Notes under the pieces: generated by a model
Told to the model about the DNA's origin: nothing
Seen by the model: the letters and a program-made list of their open reading frames with translations, nothing else
The model's database searches: none
Part shown: positions 46,701 to 55,667 of the stretch, in pieces
Layout of the letters: every line of letters starts with the position of its first letter
Numbering within the stretch: the first letter of the stretch is position 1
Made by a program: the position numbers and the translations under genes
Origin: an uncultured Bacteroidales bacterium
GTDB lineage: Bacteria > Bacteroidota > Bacteroidia > Bacteroidales > FEN-979
Direction of reading: 5' to 3'
DNA: 64,000 bases
Assembly: GCA_903875045.1 (NCBI GenBank)
Contig: CAIQUS010000014.1
Span: 1-64,000, forward strand

Positions 46701-49700
46701 TGATTGAAATACTGACAGGTTCAAGTGGATTCACTGTTATGGTCAGTGTATTGGATGTTGCAGGATTTCCTGTCGGACAAGTCGCATTGGAGGTGAGTTC
46801 ACAGTTAATTGCATCATTATTGACCGGAGTATATGAATAGGCAGCATTCGTTGCACCGATGATGTTAATTCCATTAACTTTCCATTGGTATACTGGCGTG
46901 CTTCCTCCGTTTGTGGATATGGTTGACAATGCTACCGGGGTACCTGAACAAACCGTAGTTGATGTAGCAGTGATTGAAATACTGACAGGTTCCGGTGGGT
47001 TCACTGTTATGGCTACTGTATTGGATGTTGCAGGATTTCCTGTCGGACAAATCGCACTGGAAATGAGTTCACAAGTGATTGCATTATTATTGACCGGAGT
47101 ATATGCATAGGTTGTATTTGTTGCACCGATGATATTTATTCCATCAATTTTCCATTGGTACAAAGGGGAGGGTCCTCCGTTGGCGGATAAGGCTGAAAAT
47201 GATACAGGGGTGCCTGTACAAACCGTAGTTGATGAAGCAGTGATTGAAATACTGACAGGTTCCAGTGGATTCACTGTTATGGTAACTGTATTGGATATGG
47301 CGGGATTTCCTGTCGGACAAGTCGCATTGGAAGTGAGTTCACAGGTTATTGCATCATTGTTGACCGGACTATATGAATAGGTGGCATTCGTTGCACCTGA
47401 GATACTTGCCCCATTAACCTTCCATTGATACACCGGCGTGTTTCCACCGTTGGCAGGTATGGCAGAAAATGTTACCTCGGTGCCGGCACAAACCGTAGTT
47501 AATGAGGCCATGATTGCAATACTGACGGGCTCCAGGGGGTTCACTGTTATGGTCACTGTGTTGGACAGAGCCGGATTTCCCGTCGGACAAATCGCATTGG
47601 AAATGAGTTCACAGGTGATTGCATCATTGTTGACCGGGGTATATGAATAGGTGGCATTCGTTGCACCTGAGATACCTGCTCCATTCATCTTCCATTGGTA
47701 CACCGGCGTACTTCCACCGTTGGTGGCTATGGCTGAGAACGTTACCGGAGCACCGGCACATACCGAGGCTGCTGAAGCAGTGATCGAAATGCTGACAGCC
47801 TCCATCGGGTTCACCGTGATGGCAACTGTATTGGATACAGCCGGATTTCCTGTCGGACAAACCGCATTGGAGGTGAGCTCACAGGTCATTATATCACTAT
47901 TTACCGGGGTATATGAATAGGTGTTATTTGTTGCACCGATAACATTTGCCCCGTTATTTTTCCATTGGTATCCTGGGGTATTTCCTCCGTTGGCGGGTAT
48001 GGCTGAAAACGTTACGGGGGTGCCTGCACATACCATAGTTGCTGAAGCCGTGATTGATATGCTGACAGGCTCCAATGGGTTCACTGTTAAGGTCACCATA
48101 TTGGATATAGCAGGATTTCCTGTCGGACAAATCGCATTGGAGGTGAGCTCACAGGTTATCGCATCATTGTTGACCGGTACATATAAATAGGTCGTATTCG
48201 TTGCACCGATGATATTTGCCCCGTTAATCTTCCATTGGTATGCCGGGGCATTTCCTCCGTTGGTGGATATGGTTGAAAATGTTACCGGTGTACCTGCACA
48301 AACCGGGTTAGATGAAGCTGTGAGGGAAATACTGACAGGAAGATTAGGATTAACCTGAGTGATTATCACATTGGAAACGGCCGTACTCCCACTGGCACAG
48401 GTTGCATTTGACATGAGCATACAAATCACCGAATCACCATCCGTAGGAGAATAGGTAAAATCAGGACTATTTGTGCCTGCCGGATTTCCATCTACTTTCC
48501 ATTGAAATGTTGGGCCAGGACCTCCATTAACAGGGAAAGCTGTAAAATGGACTGGTGTTCCTGCACACACCGCTGTTGTTGGATTTGCGGCAATCGTAAC
48601 ACTCACCGGAACAGGCAGCACATACATGATGATCTGATTTGAAGTAACTGGAATGGGGGCGCAGGTCAAAGCAGAAGTCATCACACAAGTAACGATATCA
48701 CTATCATTGGGATAATAGTTATATACCGGATTATTTGATCCAACATCAACTCCATTCACCTTCCATTGATAGGTCGGTGCGGGTCCACCAAAGGAAGGGG
48801 TTGCCGTAAAGGTGACGGGTGTACTTACACAAATAGGATTATCGGAGGCAACAATGGTAACTCCGGCATCAAACGATGTACTTATAATCATTGAAATTGA
48901 GTTGGAGTTAGCCGGATTGCCAGAAACACAATGTTCATTTGAACTAACTTCACAAACCACAACATCATTATTTTGGGGTTGATATGAATAAGTATTTGTT
49001 GAACCAACCACATATAACCCATTAATCTTCCAATGGTATTCAGGTGAGGTACCACCATTGACAATAGATGAGGTATAGGTTACCATAGTTCCCAAACATG
49101 CCGGGTTTAACGAACTAACAATGGAAGCCCCTACCGGCAGAATGGGATCAACTACCAAGGTAATTGGATTTGAAGTTGCGGGTGATCCGGTTGCACATGT
49201 ATAACTGGAAATCAACTGGCAAGTGACAACCTGCCCTGTTGATGGTGTAGAACTATAAACCGGGCTGTTGGTTCCAACGGGAATGCCATTAACCATCCAT
49301 TGAAACTCAGGATTTAATCCTCCATTGACAGGAGTGGCTGTAAATGTAATTTCCTGTCCAAGACAAGAAGGGTTCTCTGATGCGGCTATTCCAATACTCA
49401 CAGGAAACTCGGTACTTACCTGCATGGTAATCTCGTTTGATGTGATTGGATTATTCGTGATACAGGACACACTTGAGGTTAACTGACAAGTCACCACATC
49501 GCCATTATCAGGAATATAAGCAAACGTACTGTTGTTCCCCATCACTACGCCATTAACTTTCCAGGCATATAATGGGGCTGACCCCTGATTAAACGACGCA
49601 GAATTGAATGTAATGAGTGTTCCGGCACAAACCGAGTTATTGGATGTGGAAATCGTAATTCCTGCACTTTGCGGGGGCAGCACCGACATGGTTATTGAAT

Positions 49701-52700
49701 TGGAGGTAACCGGATTGACCAGCGGGCAAGGTATATCAGCATCAAGTGTACATAAAACAGCATCTCCATTTGCCGGTATATAGCTGAATTGTGGTAAATT
49801 AACCCCCATATCCACGCCGTTTACTTTCCAATGATAAATTGGGGCAATACCTGCATTGAAAGTATTGGCGGTAAATAATACCGGGGGACCGATGCAGGCA
49901 GGATTGGCCGTACAGGAAATAGAAATACTAACAGGCAGGACAGGAAAAAAATTCATTGTTACCGGAGCTGAGACTGAAGGATTCCCAGTGGGACATGTGA
50001 CACTGGAGTTAACCTGACATTCAATTACATCGCCATTGTTTGGGGCGTATGTATATGCTGGACTATTCCCACCAACAAAAATCCCGTTTGTCATCCACTG
50101 GTACGTCGGATTAGCTCCTCCATTTACAGCGGTTGCGGTAAAAGTGACGGAGGCTCCCTGACAAGGCGGCGTGGAAGATGGTACAACTGAAACGCTTACC
50201 GGAAGGCTCTGTACCACATTCAATGTAACTGAATTGGAAATTGCAGGGTTTCCCTGGATACATGCAGCATTTGATGACAAGGTACAGAACACCACATCAC
50301 CATCAGAAGGTGCATACGTAAAAATGGGACTATTATTTCCAATATTTCCACCATTGACTTTCCATTGGAAGATTGGTGAGGGTCCCCCGTTCATCGGGGT
50401 TGCATTAAAAGTTACTGACCCCTGGCACACAGGATTTGAAGAAGGAACAATATATACACTTGTCAGTAACAACGGACTCACTGACATTACGATCGGGTTT
50501 GAAACAGTTGCATTGTTCAACACACAGGAAGCGTTCGAGGTCATAATGCAAGTAACAACATCTCCTTGTATCGGGGTATAGGAATAAGTCGCCGCATTAA
50601 TTCCGACATTAATTCCATTCACTTTCCACTGAAAACCCGGAGCGCTGCCTCCATTTACAGGAACTGCAGTATAGGTAACGACTGTACCCTGACAAACCGG
50701 GTTACCCGAGGACGTTATAGATACCTCCACGGTTCCATAAGGAATAATACTCATGGTAATGGTATCTGAATTAACAGGATTCGGTGTTGCGCACACTTGG
50801 TTGGAAGTTAAACGGCACATTACCTTATCCCCGTTTGCCGGAATGTAATTGAATACAGTACTACCTGATCCAAGAAGGATAGTCCCATTTACCTTCCAGC
50901 GATATAAAGGATCGGTTCCGGGATTTGTAGCTACGGCGGTATATGTAACTGATGTTCCCTGGCAACATGGATTGCAGGATTCAGAAATGCTGATGGAATT
51001 CGGTGCTGATGGAATGACAGTCATGGTGATGACATTGGATGTATCCGGATTTGATGTGGCGCAAGGCAGATTGGAGGTAACGACACAGGTCACAATATCA
51101 CCATTCAATGGTACATATTGATAAATATAATGATTCGTGGTTTTATTGATTCCGTTTACTTTCCATTGGTAGAATGGAGAGGAACCTCCATTCGTAACAG
51201 AGGCGGTAAATTGAACTGGCGTTCCGGCACAACATGTATAGAGACTGGCCACAATCGAAACGTTTACAGGCATCATGGTAGTGGCGACCATCGTGATCGT
51301 ATTGGATTGGGCAGGATTATTGGAGATACACGAAAGATTTGAGGTTAGTGTGCAGGTAATCTGATCGCCTGCAACCGGACTGTAAAGCAAAACCTGATTG
51401 TTCGTTCCTTTAACGACTCCGTTTACCCGCCATTCATACGTAGGATTTGATCCTCCGTTTGACGGGGTTGCCTGATAAACAATCTGACTTCCTGCACAAA
51501 AAGGATTTTCTGAGGCTGAAATGACAACACTTACAGGTTGTGCGGAACCTGCAACCAGCGTCACTGAATTTGAAACCGCAGGATTACCGCTTACACAATA
51601 CGCATTTGACGTCAGGGTTGCCGTAACAACATCTCCATTTACTGGTGTATAAGAATAGGATGCGCCTGTTGCTGCAACAATCACCCCATTCACCCTCCAT
51701 TGATAAACCGGCATGGTGCCTCCGTTCGTCGGGGTTGCTGTCAATGTTACCGGGCTACCCTGGCATACAGGATTTGCAGAAGCGGAGATGGTGATTCCTA
51801 CAGGTTGTGATTGTTGAACCGTCATATTTATCGGATCAGATACTTTCTGAACGGGAATAGCACATACCATACTGGATGTCAATGTACAAGTTATGGCATC
51901 TGCGTTTAAAGGCACGTAGGTATATACCGGATTATTTGTCCCTTTGATAAAATTATTGACACGCCATTGAAAGACTGGATTTGATCCTCCATTCACCGGA
52001 GCGGCAGTATATACCACAGCTGTGCCTTGACAAACAGGATTTGCTGATTCGGTAATCATAATTCCCAGTGGAAGGTTGTTTGAACCAACCATTACGATCG
52101 GCGGGTCAGAAACCACCATTGTACCAGCTATACAACTGGCATTCGAAGTCATTTCACAGGTTACAATATCGTCATGCATGGCGGGGTAAGTAAAGAGGGG
52201 ACTGTTTGTACCCATACCCATACCATTCACCTTCCACTGATAGAATGGTGAACTGCCGCCGTTGCTTGCAGTGGCTGTAAAAGCCACAGAGGTTCCTGTG
52301 CAAAAAGGGTTTGTAAGTGTAGAAATCAATACGCCGGCAGTTGGGGTTGCAGATGTAAGCATGGTGATCGGATTGGAGGTAGCCGGATTCCCGCTATTAC
52401 AAGGTGCATTCGATGTTAAAATACATGTGATGATTTCACCTCCGTTTATTGGGGAATAGGTGAATGTGGCGCTATTTGTCCCCTTGGTAACTCCATCGAC
52501 TTTCCATTGATATGATGGGGAAGAGCCGCCGTTCGTTGGAGCGGCAACAAAGGTTACGGTACTTCCCGGGCAAACCGGATTGTCGGATGCGGTGATCGAA
52601 ACACTCACAGGAGTGCTAAGATTCCTGATCATTAAAATCGGATTGGATGTGGCCTGACTGGGTGAGGCACAAGTCAGACTGGATGTGATCCTGCATGTAA

Positions 52701-55581
52701 TGAAATCACCATCTGCCGGCGAATAGCTATAGGTTGAACTGGTACCAGCCGGTAATCCGTTCTTCAGCCATTGATATCCGGGTGTTGAGCCGCCATTCGA
52801 AATCGAGGAAGTAAAATTAACGGTTGATCCCTGGCAAAAAGGATTAGCTGAGGCAGCAATGGTAACTGCCGGAATCAACACCGAACTTACAACCATCGAT
52901 ATGGAATTTGATGTGATTTGGTTGCCACTAACACACATCAAACTAGATGTTAGCGTGCAGGTTATCACATCGCCATTGGCTGGTGTATAAATGAGAACCG
53001 GACTCGAGCCAACCGGGTTTCCATTCCTTTTCCACTGATATGTCGGATTGGATCCTCCATTAACTGGTGTTGCGGTGAAAGTAACCTGAGTACCCGTACA
53101 AACCGGGTTCGCTGATACAGAAATCGATATTCCGGCCGGCAATATCGGAAGGACAGACTGAGTGATGGCATTCGAAAATACGGGATTAAGAACAGGGCAC
53201 GAAACTGACGATGTAAGCTTGCAATCAATAATATTCCCGTTTGAAGGAACATAACTGAAAGTTCCGCTGTTGCTTCCTGCATTGCTTCCGTTTACCCTCC
53301 ATTGAAAAACAGGATTTACTCCGCCATTGCCAGTAGTTGCAGTGTAGGTAACGAGCGTACCCTGACAACAGGGATTCGTTAATGTAGCAATGCTTATACT
53401 AACCGGCAGATTTGGATTAACTGTCATTGTTATCTGATTGGAGGTTGCCGGACTGCCTGATGCACAGGCATAACTTGAATTCAGGTAACAGATAATATTA
53501 TCACCATTCGTCGGAGTATAACTGAACGTTGAAAGTCCGGCACCACTGGTAACCCCATTCACAAGCCAGGTAAACACAGGTAATAACCCTCCGTTAACAG
53601 GTATGGCAGTAAAATTGACTACTTGCCCCTGACATGAAGGGTTTTGGTCTGCAACAATGGTAATGCCAACGGGCAATGACGAACTAACAGTCATGGTGAT
53701 CGCGTTCGACGTTGCCGGATTGGTAATTGCACAACTAAAGCTTGAAATTAATTTACAAGTAATTATATCGCCATCAGCAGGTACATAAGAAAATGTGGAA
53801 GTGTTTCCACCATTAATAACCCCATTTACCTTCCATTCAAAAACCGGTAATAATCCTCCGTTAACAGGTATTGCCGTAAATGTAACAGAGCTGCCCTGAC
53901 ATACAGGATTAGCTGAAACAACGATAGAAACGCTAACCGGCAAGGCCGGACTGACCGTCATCGTAATTGCGTTGGATAAAACCGGTATACCCTGACTGCA
54001 CATGGCACTGGAAGTCATTTGGCATACTATAACATCCCCGTTTACCGGGGTATAAGTCAAGGTAATCGCATTCCCGGAAATTACCCCGTTTACAAGCCAT
54101 ACAAATACCGGATTTGTTCCGGCATGAACCGGATGGGCAGTAAACGTGATGGGTGTACCTGCACAAGTAGGATTCGCTGAAGCTGTAATTGTCACACTTG
54201 AAACAATCGCCGGACTCACACTAAGTGTTATGGAATTGGATATCGCCGGATTCCCCGTGGGACATAACAGACTGGAAGTGAGATAACACAGAACAATGTC
54301 ACCATTGGTAGGAATATAGGTATAAACAGGATTGTCATGTACTATGCTCACTCCGTTTACCGTCCACTGGTAATGGGGCGATACTCCGCCATTGGTCGGA
54401 GTTGCGGTCAAGGTAACCGGGCTTCCATTGCACACCGGATTTTCAGAGGCGGCAATACTCACAGTGACAGGCTGATATGGCTCAACAACCATGGTTATTT
54501 CATTTGAACCGGCAGGATTGCCTGATTTACATACAGCATTGGAATTCAAATTACAAATCACGACATCTCCATTGGCAGGTATCCAGGTCATTACAGGGCT
54601 ATTGGTTCCTGCATTGATCCCATTTATCATCCATGAATAACTCGGTGAAGATCCACCATTGACAGGGGAGGCTGTATAAATTACCTGGCTGCCCATACAT
54701 ACAGGATTTGCAGAAGCCGAAATCGTTACACTAACTGGTTGATTCGGGCTGACATTCATCGTGATTGGACTAGAGGAAACAGGATTTCCCGAAGTACATG
54801 CCAGACTTGAAGTAAGCTGACAAGCAACCAGATCCCCATTAACCGGAACATATGAATAGGTACTATTCGTTGCCCCTGGTGCAGGCGTTCCATTGATTTT
54901 CCATTGAAACACTGGCGAAGGTCCCCCATTAATTGCTGTGGCAGTGAATGTTACAGGATCCCCCTGGCAGGATGGATTAGATGATGCAATTACAGTTATA
55001 TTAACCGGTGAAACCGGTGTAATTGTCATGGTTACCTGAGGTGAAGTTGCCGGATTTCCCGTGGTGCACGTCAGATCAGAAATAACCTGGCAATGAACAA
55101 TGTCATTGTTGGCAGGTGTACAAATATATGTCTGGTTATTTACCCCTACGTTTACACTATTAAGAAACCAACTGTAAACTGGTGATGTTCCGCCGTTTAT
55201 AACATTGGCAGTAAAAGTTACAGGAGCTCCGGCACAAACCGGATTCGATGAAGGTGATACCGAAACACTAACCGGGAACGTTGGCTGTACTGTTACATTT
55301 AAAACCCCGGTACCAGTGCCTCCTGTGTATGAAACACTTACCGTTTGCGGGCCTTCCGTATTCCATGTAATCGTGATTGAATAATCGGTAGAAGAACCTC
55401 CGGCTGTAACTGTTCCCCCGGCTGAAACTGTCCAAACATAATTGGTCATGAATTGTTGGGTTGTATAAACATAACCAGTGTAGCCAACACAAGGAGTTAC
55501 CTGTCCGGAAATAGATTGTCCGATCAAACCATACGGGATGAGAATCAGGGAAAAGAGAATTGTGTAAAAACCCGATTTCAT
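43747..55581 (-). CDS. Giant secreted Ig-like tandem-array protein ending in a FISUMP domain (3944 aa)
   Basis: Signal peptide MKSGFYTILFSLILIPYGLIGQ; about 40 units of consensus SITASANPVCQGTPVTFTATPVNGGSSPVYQWKVNGVNVGTNSPVFTYTPVNGDVVTCQLTSNA.C..GNPATSNTITMTV; C-terminus ILDYRDNKTYPTVQIGSQCWMASNLNFG...FAVRCLRD. Confidence 0.94.
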   Translation of the reverse strand: MKSGFYTILFSLILIPYGLIGQSISGQVTPCVGYTGYVYTTQQFMTNYVWTVSAGGTVTAGGSSTDYSITITWNTEGPQTVSVSYTGGTGTGVLNVTVQPTFPVSVSVSPSSNPVCAGAPVTFTANVINGGTSPVYSWFLNSVNVGVNNQTYICTPANNDIVHCQVISDLTCTTGNPATSPQVTMTITPVSPVNITVIASSNPSCQGDPVTFTATAINGGPSPVFQWKINGTPAPGATNSTYSYVPVNGDLVACQLTSSLACTSGNPVSSSPITMNVSPNQPVSVTISASANPVCMGSQVIYTASPVNGGSSPSYSWMINGINAGTNSPVMTWIPANGDVVICNLNSNAVCKSGNPAGSNEITMVVEPYQPVTVSIAASENPVCNGSPVTLTATPTNGGVSPHYQWTVNGVSIVHDNPVYTYIPTNGDIVLCYLTSSLLCPTGNPAISNSITLSVSPAIVSSVTITASANPTCAGTPITFTAHPVHAGTNPVFVWLVNGVISGNAITLTYTPVNGDVIVCQMTSSAMCSQGIPVLSNAITMTVSPALPVSVSIVVSANPVCQGSSVTFTAIPVNGGLLPVFEWKVNGVINGGNTSTFSYVPADGDIITCKLISSFSCAITNPATSNAITMTVSSSLPVGITIVADQNPSCQGQVVNFTAIPVNGGLLPVFTWLVNGVTSGAGLSTFSYTPTNGDNIICYLNSSYACASGSPATSNQITMTVNPNLPVSISIATLTNPCCQGTLVTYTATTGNGGVNPVFQWRVNGSNAGSNSGTFSYVPSNGNIIDCKLTSSVSCPVLNPVFSNAITQSVLPILPAGISISVSANPVCTGTQVTFTATPVNGGSNPTYQWKRNGNPVGSSPVLIYTPANGDVITCTLTSSLMCVSGNQITSNSISMVVSSVLIPAVTIAASANPFCQGSTVNFTSSISNGGSTPGYQWLKNGLPAGTSSTYSYSPADGDFITCRITSSLTCASPSQATSNPILMIRNLSTPVSVSITASDNPVCPGSTVTFVAAPTNGGSSPSYQWKVDGVTKGTNSATFTYSPINGGEIITCILTSNAPCNSGNPATSNPITMLTSATPTAGVLISTLTNPFCTGTSVAFTATASNGGSSPFYQWKVNGMGMGTNSPLFTYPAMHDDIVTCEMTSNASCIAGTMVVSDPPIVMVGSNNLPLGIMITESANPVCQGTAVVYTAAPVNGGSNPVFQWRVNNFIKGTNNPVYTYVPLNADAITCTLTSSMVCAIPVQKVSDPINMTVQQSQPVGITISASANPVCQGSPVTLTATPTNGGTMPVYQWRVNGVIVAATGASYSYTPVNGDVVTATLTSNAYCVSGNPAVSNSVTLVAGSAQPVSVVISASENPFCAGSQIVYQATPSNGGSNPTYEWRVNGVVKGTNNQVLLYSPVAGDQITCTLTSNLSCISNNPAQSNTITMVATTMMPVNVSIVASLYTCCAGTPVQFTASVTNGGSSPFYQWKVNGINKTTNHYIYQYVPLNGDIVTCVVTSNLPCATSNPDTSNVITMTVIPSAPNSISISESCNPCCQGTSVTYTAVATNPGTDPLYRWKVNGTILLGSGSTVFNYIPANGDKVMCRLTSNQVCATPNPVNSDTITMSIIPYGTVEVSITSSGNPVCQGTVVTYTAVPVNGGSAPGFQWKVNGINVGINAATYSYTPIQGDVVTCIMTSNASCVLNNATVSNPIVMSVSPLLLTSVYIVPSSNPVCQGSVTFNATPMNGGPSPIFQWKVNGGNIGNNSPIFTYAPSDGDVVFCTLSSNAACIQGNPAISNSVTLNVVQSLPVSVSVVPSSTPPCQGASVTFTATAVNGGANPTYQWMTNGIFVGGNSPAYTYAPNNGDVIECQVNSSVTCPTGNPSVSAPVTMNFFPVLPVSISISCTANPACIGPPVLFTANTFNAGIAPIYHWKVNGVDMGVNLPQFSYIPANGDAVLCTLDADIPCPLVNPVTSNSITMSVLPPQSAGITISTSNNSVCAGTLITFNSASFNQGSAPLYAWKVNGVVMGNNSTFAYIPDNGDVVTCQLTSSVSCITNNPITSNEITMQVSTEFPVSIGIAASENPSCLGQEITFTATPVNGGLNPEFQWMVNGIPVGTNSPVYSSTPSTGQVVTCQLISSYTCATGSPATSNPITLVVDPILPVGASIVSSLNPACLGTMVTYTSSIVNGGTSPEYHWKINGLYVVGSTNTYSYQPQNNDVVVCEVSSNEHCVSGNPANSNSISMIISTSFDAGVTIVASDNPICVSTPVTFTATPSFGGPAPTYQWKVNGVDVGSNNPVYNYYPNDSDIVTCVMTSALTCAPIPVTSNQIIMYVLPVPVSVTIAANPTTAVCAGTPVHFTAFPVNGGPGPTFQWKVDGNPAGTNSPDFTYSPTDGDSVICMLMSNATCASGSTAVSNVIITQVNPNLPVSISLTASSNPVCAGTPVTFSTISTNGGNAPAYQWKINGANIIGATNTTYLYVPVNNDAITCELTSNAICPTGNPAISNMVTLTVNPLEPVSISITASATMVCAGTPVTFSAIPANGGNTPGYQWKNNGANVIGATNNTYSYTPVNSDIMTCELTSNAVCPTGNPAVSNTVAITVNPMEAVSISITASAASVCAGAPVTFSAIATNGGSTPVYQWKMNGAGISGATNATYSYTPVNNDAITCELISNAICPTGNPALSNTVTITVNPLEPVSIAIMASLTTVCAGTEVTFSAIPANGGNTPVYQWKVNGASISGATNATYSYSPVNNDAITCELTSNATCPTGNPAISNTVTITVNPLEPVSISITASSTTVCTGTPVSFSALSANGGPSPLYQWKIDGINIIGATNTTYAYTPVNNNAITCELISSAICPTGNPATSNTVAITVNPPEPVSISITATSTTVCSGTPVALSTISTNGGSTPVYQWKVNGINIIGATNAAYSYTPVNNDAINCELTSNATCPTGNPATSNTLTITVNPLEPVSISITTSSTTVCAGTPVSFSASSTNGGNAPAYQWKVNGANIIGATNTTYLYIPVNNDAIICELISSAICPTGNPATSNAVTITVNPLEPVSISISASSTTVCTGTPVSLLAVSTNGGNTPAYQWKINGANIIGATNTTYSYIPVNNDAITCVLISNAICPTGNPAVSNTMTITVNPLEPVSITISATSTTVCDGTPVTFSAISSNGGSAPVYQWSVNGINIIGATNTTYLYIPVNNDAINCQLSSSATCPTGNPVTSNTVTITVNPLEPVSISITATSTMVCAGTPVTLSASSTNGGASPAFQWRINGLNIIGATNTTYSFTPVNNDAITCKLTSDATCPTGNPAISNTATITVNPLEPVSITITASATMVCAGTSVTFSAISVNGGNAPAYQWKVNGVNIIGATNTTYLSIPVNNDAINCELTSNATCPTGNPATSNTVTITVNPLEPVSISITASSTTVCAGTPVTLSSISANGGSGPVYQWRINGANVFGATNTTYSYIPVNNDVIACSLISNAICPTGNPATSNEILLSVNPNLSVSLSINATPPGAFCSGSFVTFNAAGINGGNNPIFQWTVNGVISGGNTSVFMYIPADGDIVQCQLTSSVLCAQGNPALSNLITMTVNGNFPVSISITASPPGSVCAGIPVTYTATPLNGGTNPQFQWNVNGIGVGANLPSYTYLPGNNDIIVCQLTSNLPCATNNPATNIPYIVVIGAAPVVTFTPCNDMVTTVNAKPFKLHGGLPIGGVYSGQGVNSVSGIFDPLAAGIGTHQITYTYTTTGLCSSSSFVSIINQMATPVICGSSILDYRDNKTYPTVQIGSQCWMASNLNFGNMINSSLPQVDNCLDEKYCLNNFEGNCNLYGGLYQWDELMRYDPVSGNQGFCPSGWHVPTDTEWLTLFNYYGGQGVAGNSLKGMGATEFRTLLGGILYQNNTWSINSPGLPATFFWTSDPIGLWQTKSHGLNGISGSVSDYHSARGNGFAVRCLRD
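44575..55290 (-). repeat. Tandem array of about 40 Ig-like units (about 90 aa / 270 bp each)
   Basis: Manual count of the NP.C.G / NGG..P.Y.W..NG / C.L.S...C motif set in the translated ORF. Confidence 0.88.
45112..48351 (-). repeat. Homogenised sub-block: 12 consecutive 90-aa (exactly 270 bp) units
   Basis: Twelve consecutive units share NPLEPVSISITAS.T.VCAGTPV.FSA...GANIIGATNTTY.Y.PVNNDAITCEL.SNA.CPTGNPA.SNTVTITV without indels; antisense ORFs recur at exact 270 bp spacing. Confidence 0.9.
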
Positions 55582-55667
55582 TTACAATCAATATTACATT
55601 GAATATGCACCTTTACATGTTATACGGTGTTTTTTCTATAAAGATACAATATATACCGAATATTTGA

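Noticed and set aside
45221-48190. Repeated plus-strand ORFs of about 66-89 aa at 270 bp spacing inside the giant gene (MVFVAPIIFAPLIFHWYAG...)
   Set aside because: They are antisense readings of the homogenised Ig repeat block; their periodicity is inherited from the true minus-strand CDS and they have no independent start context.
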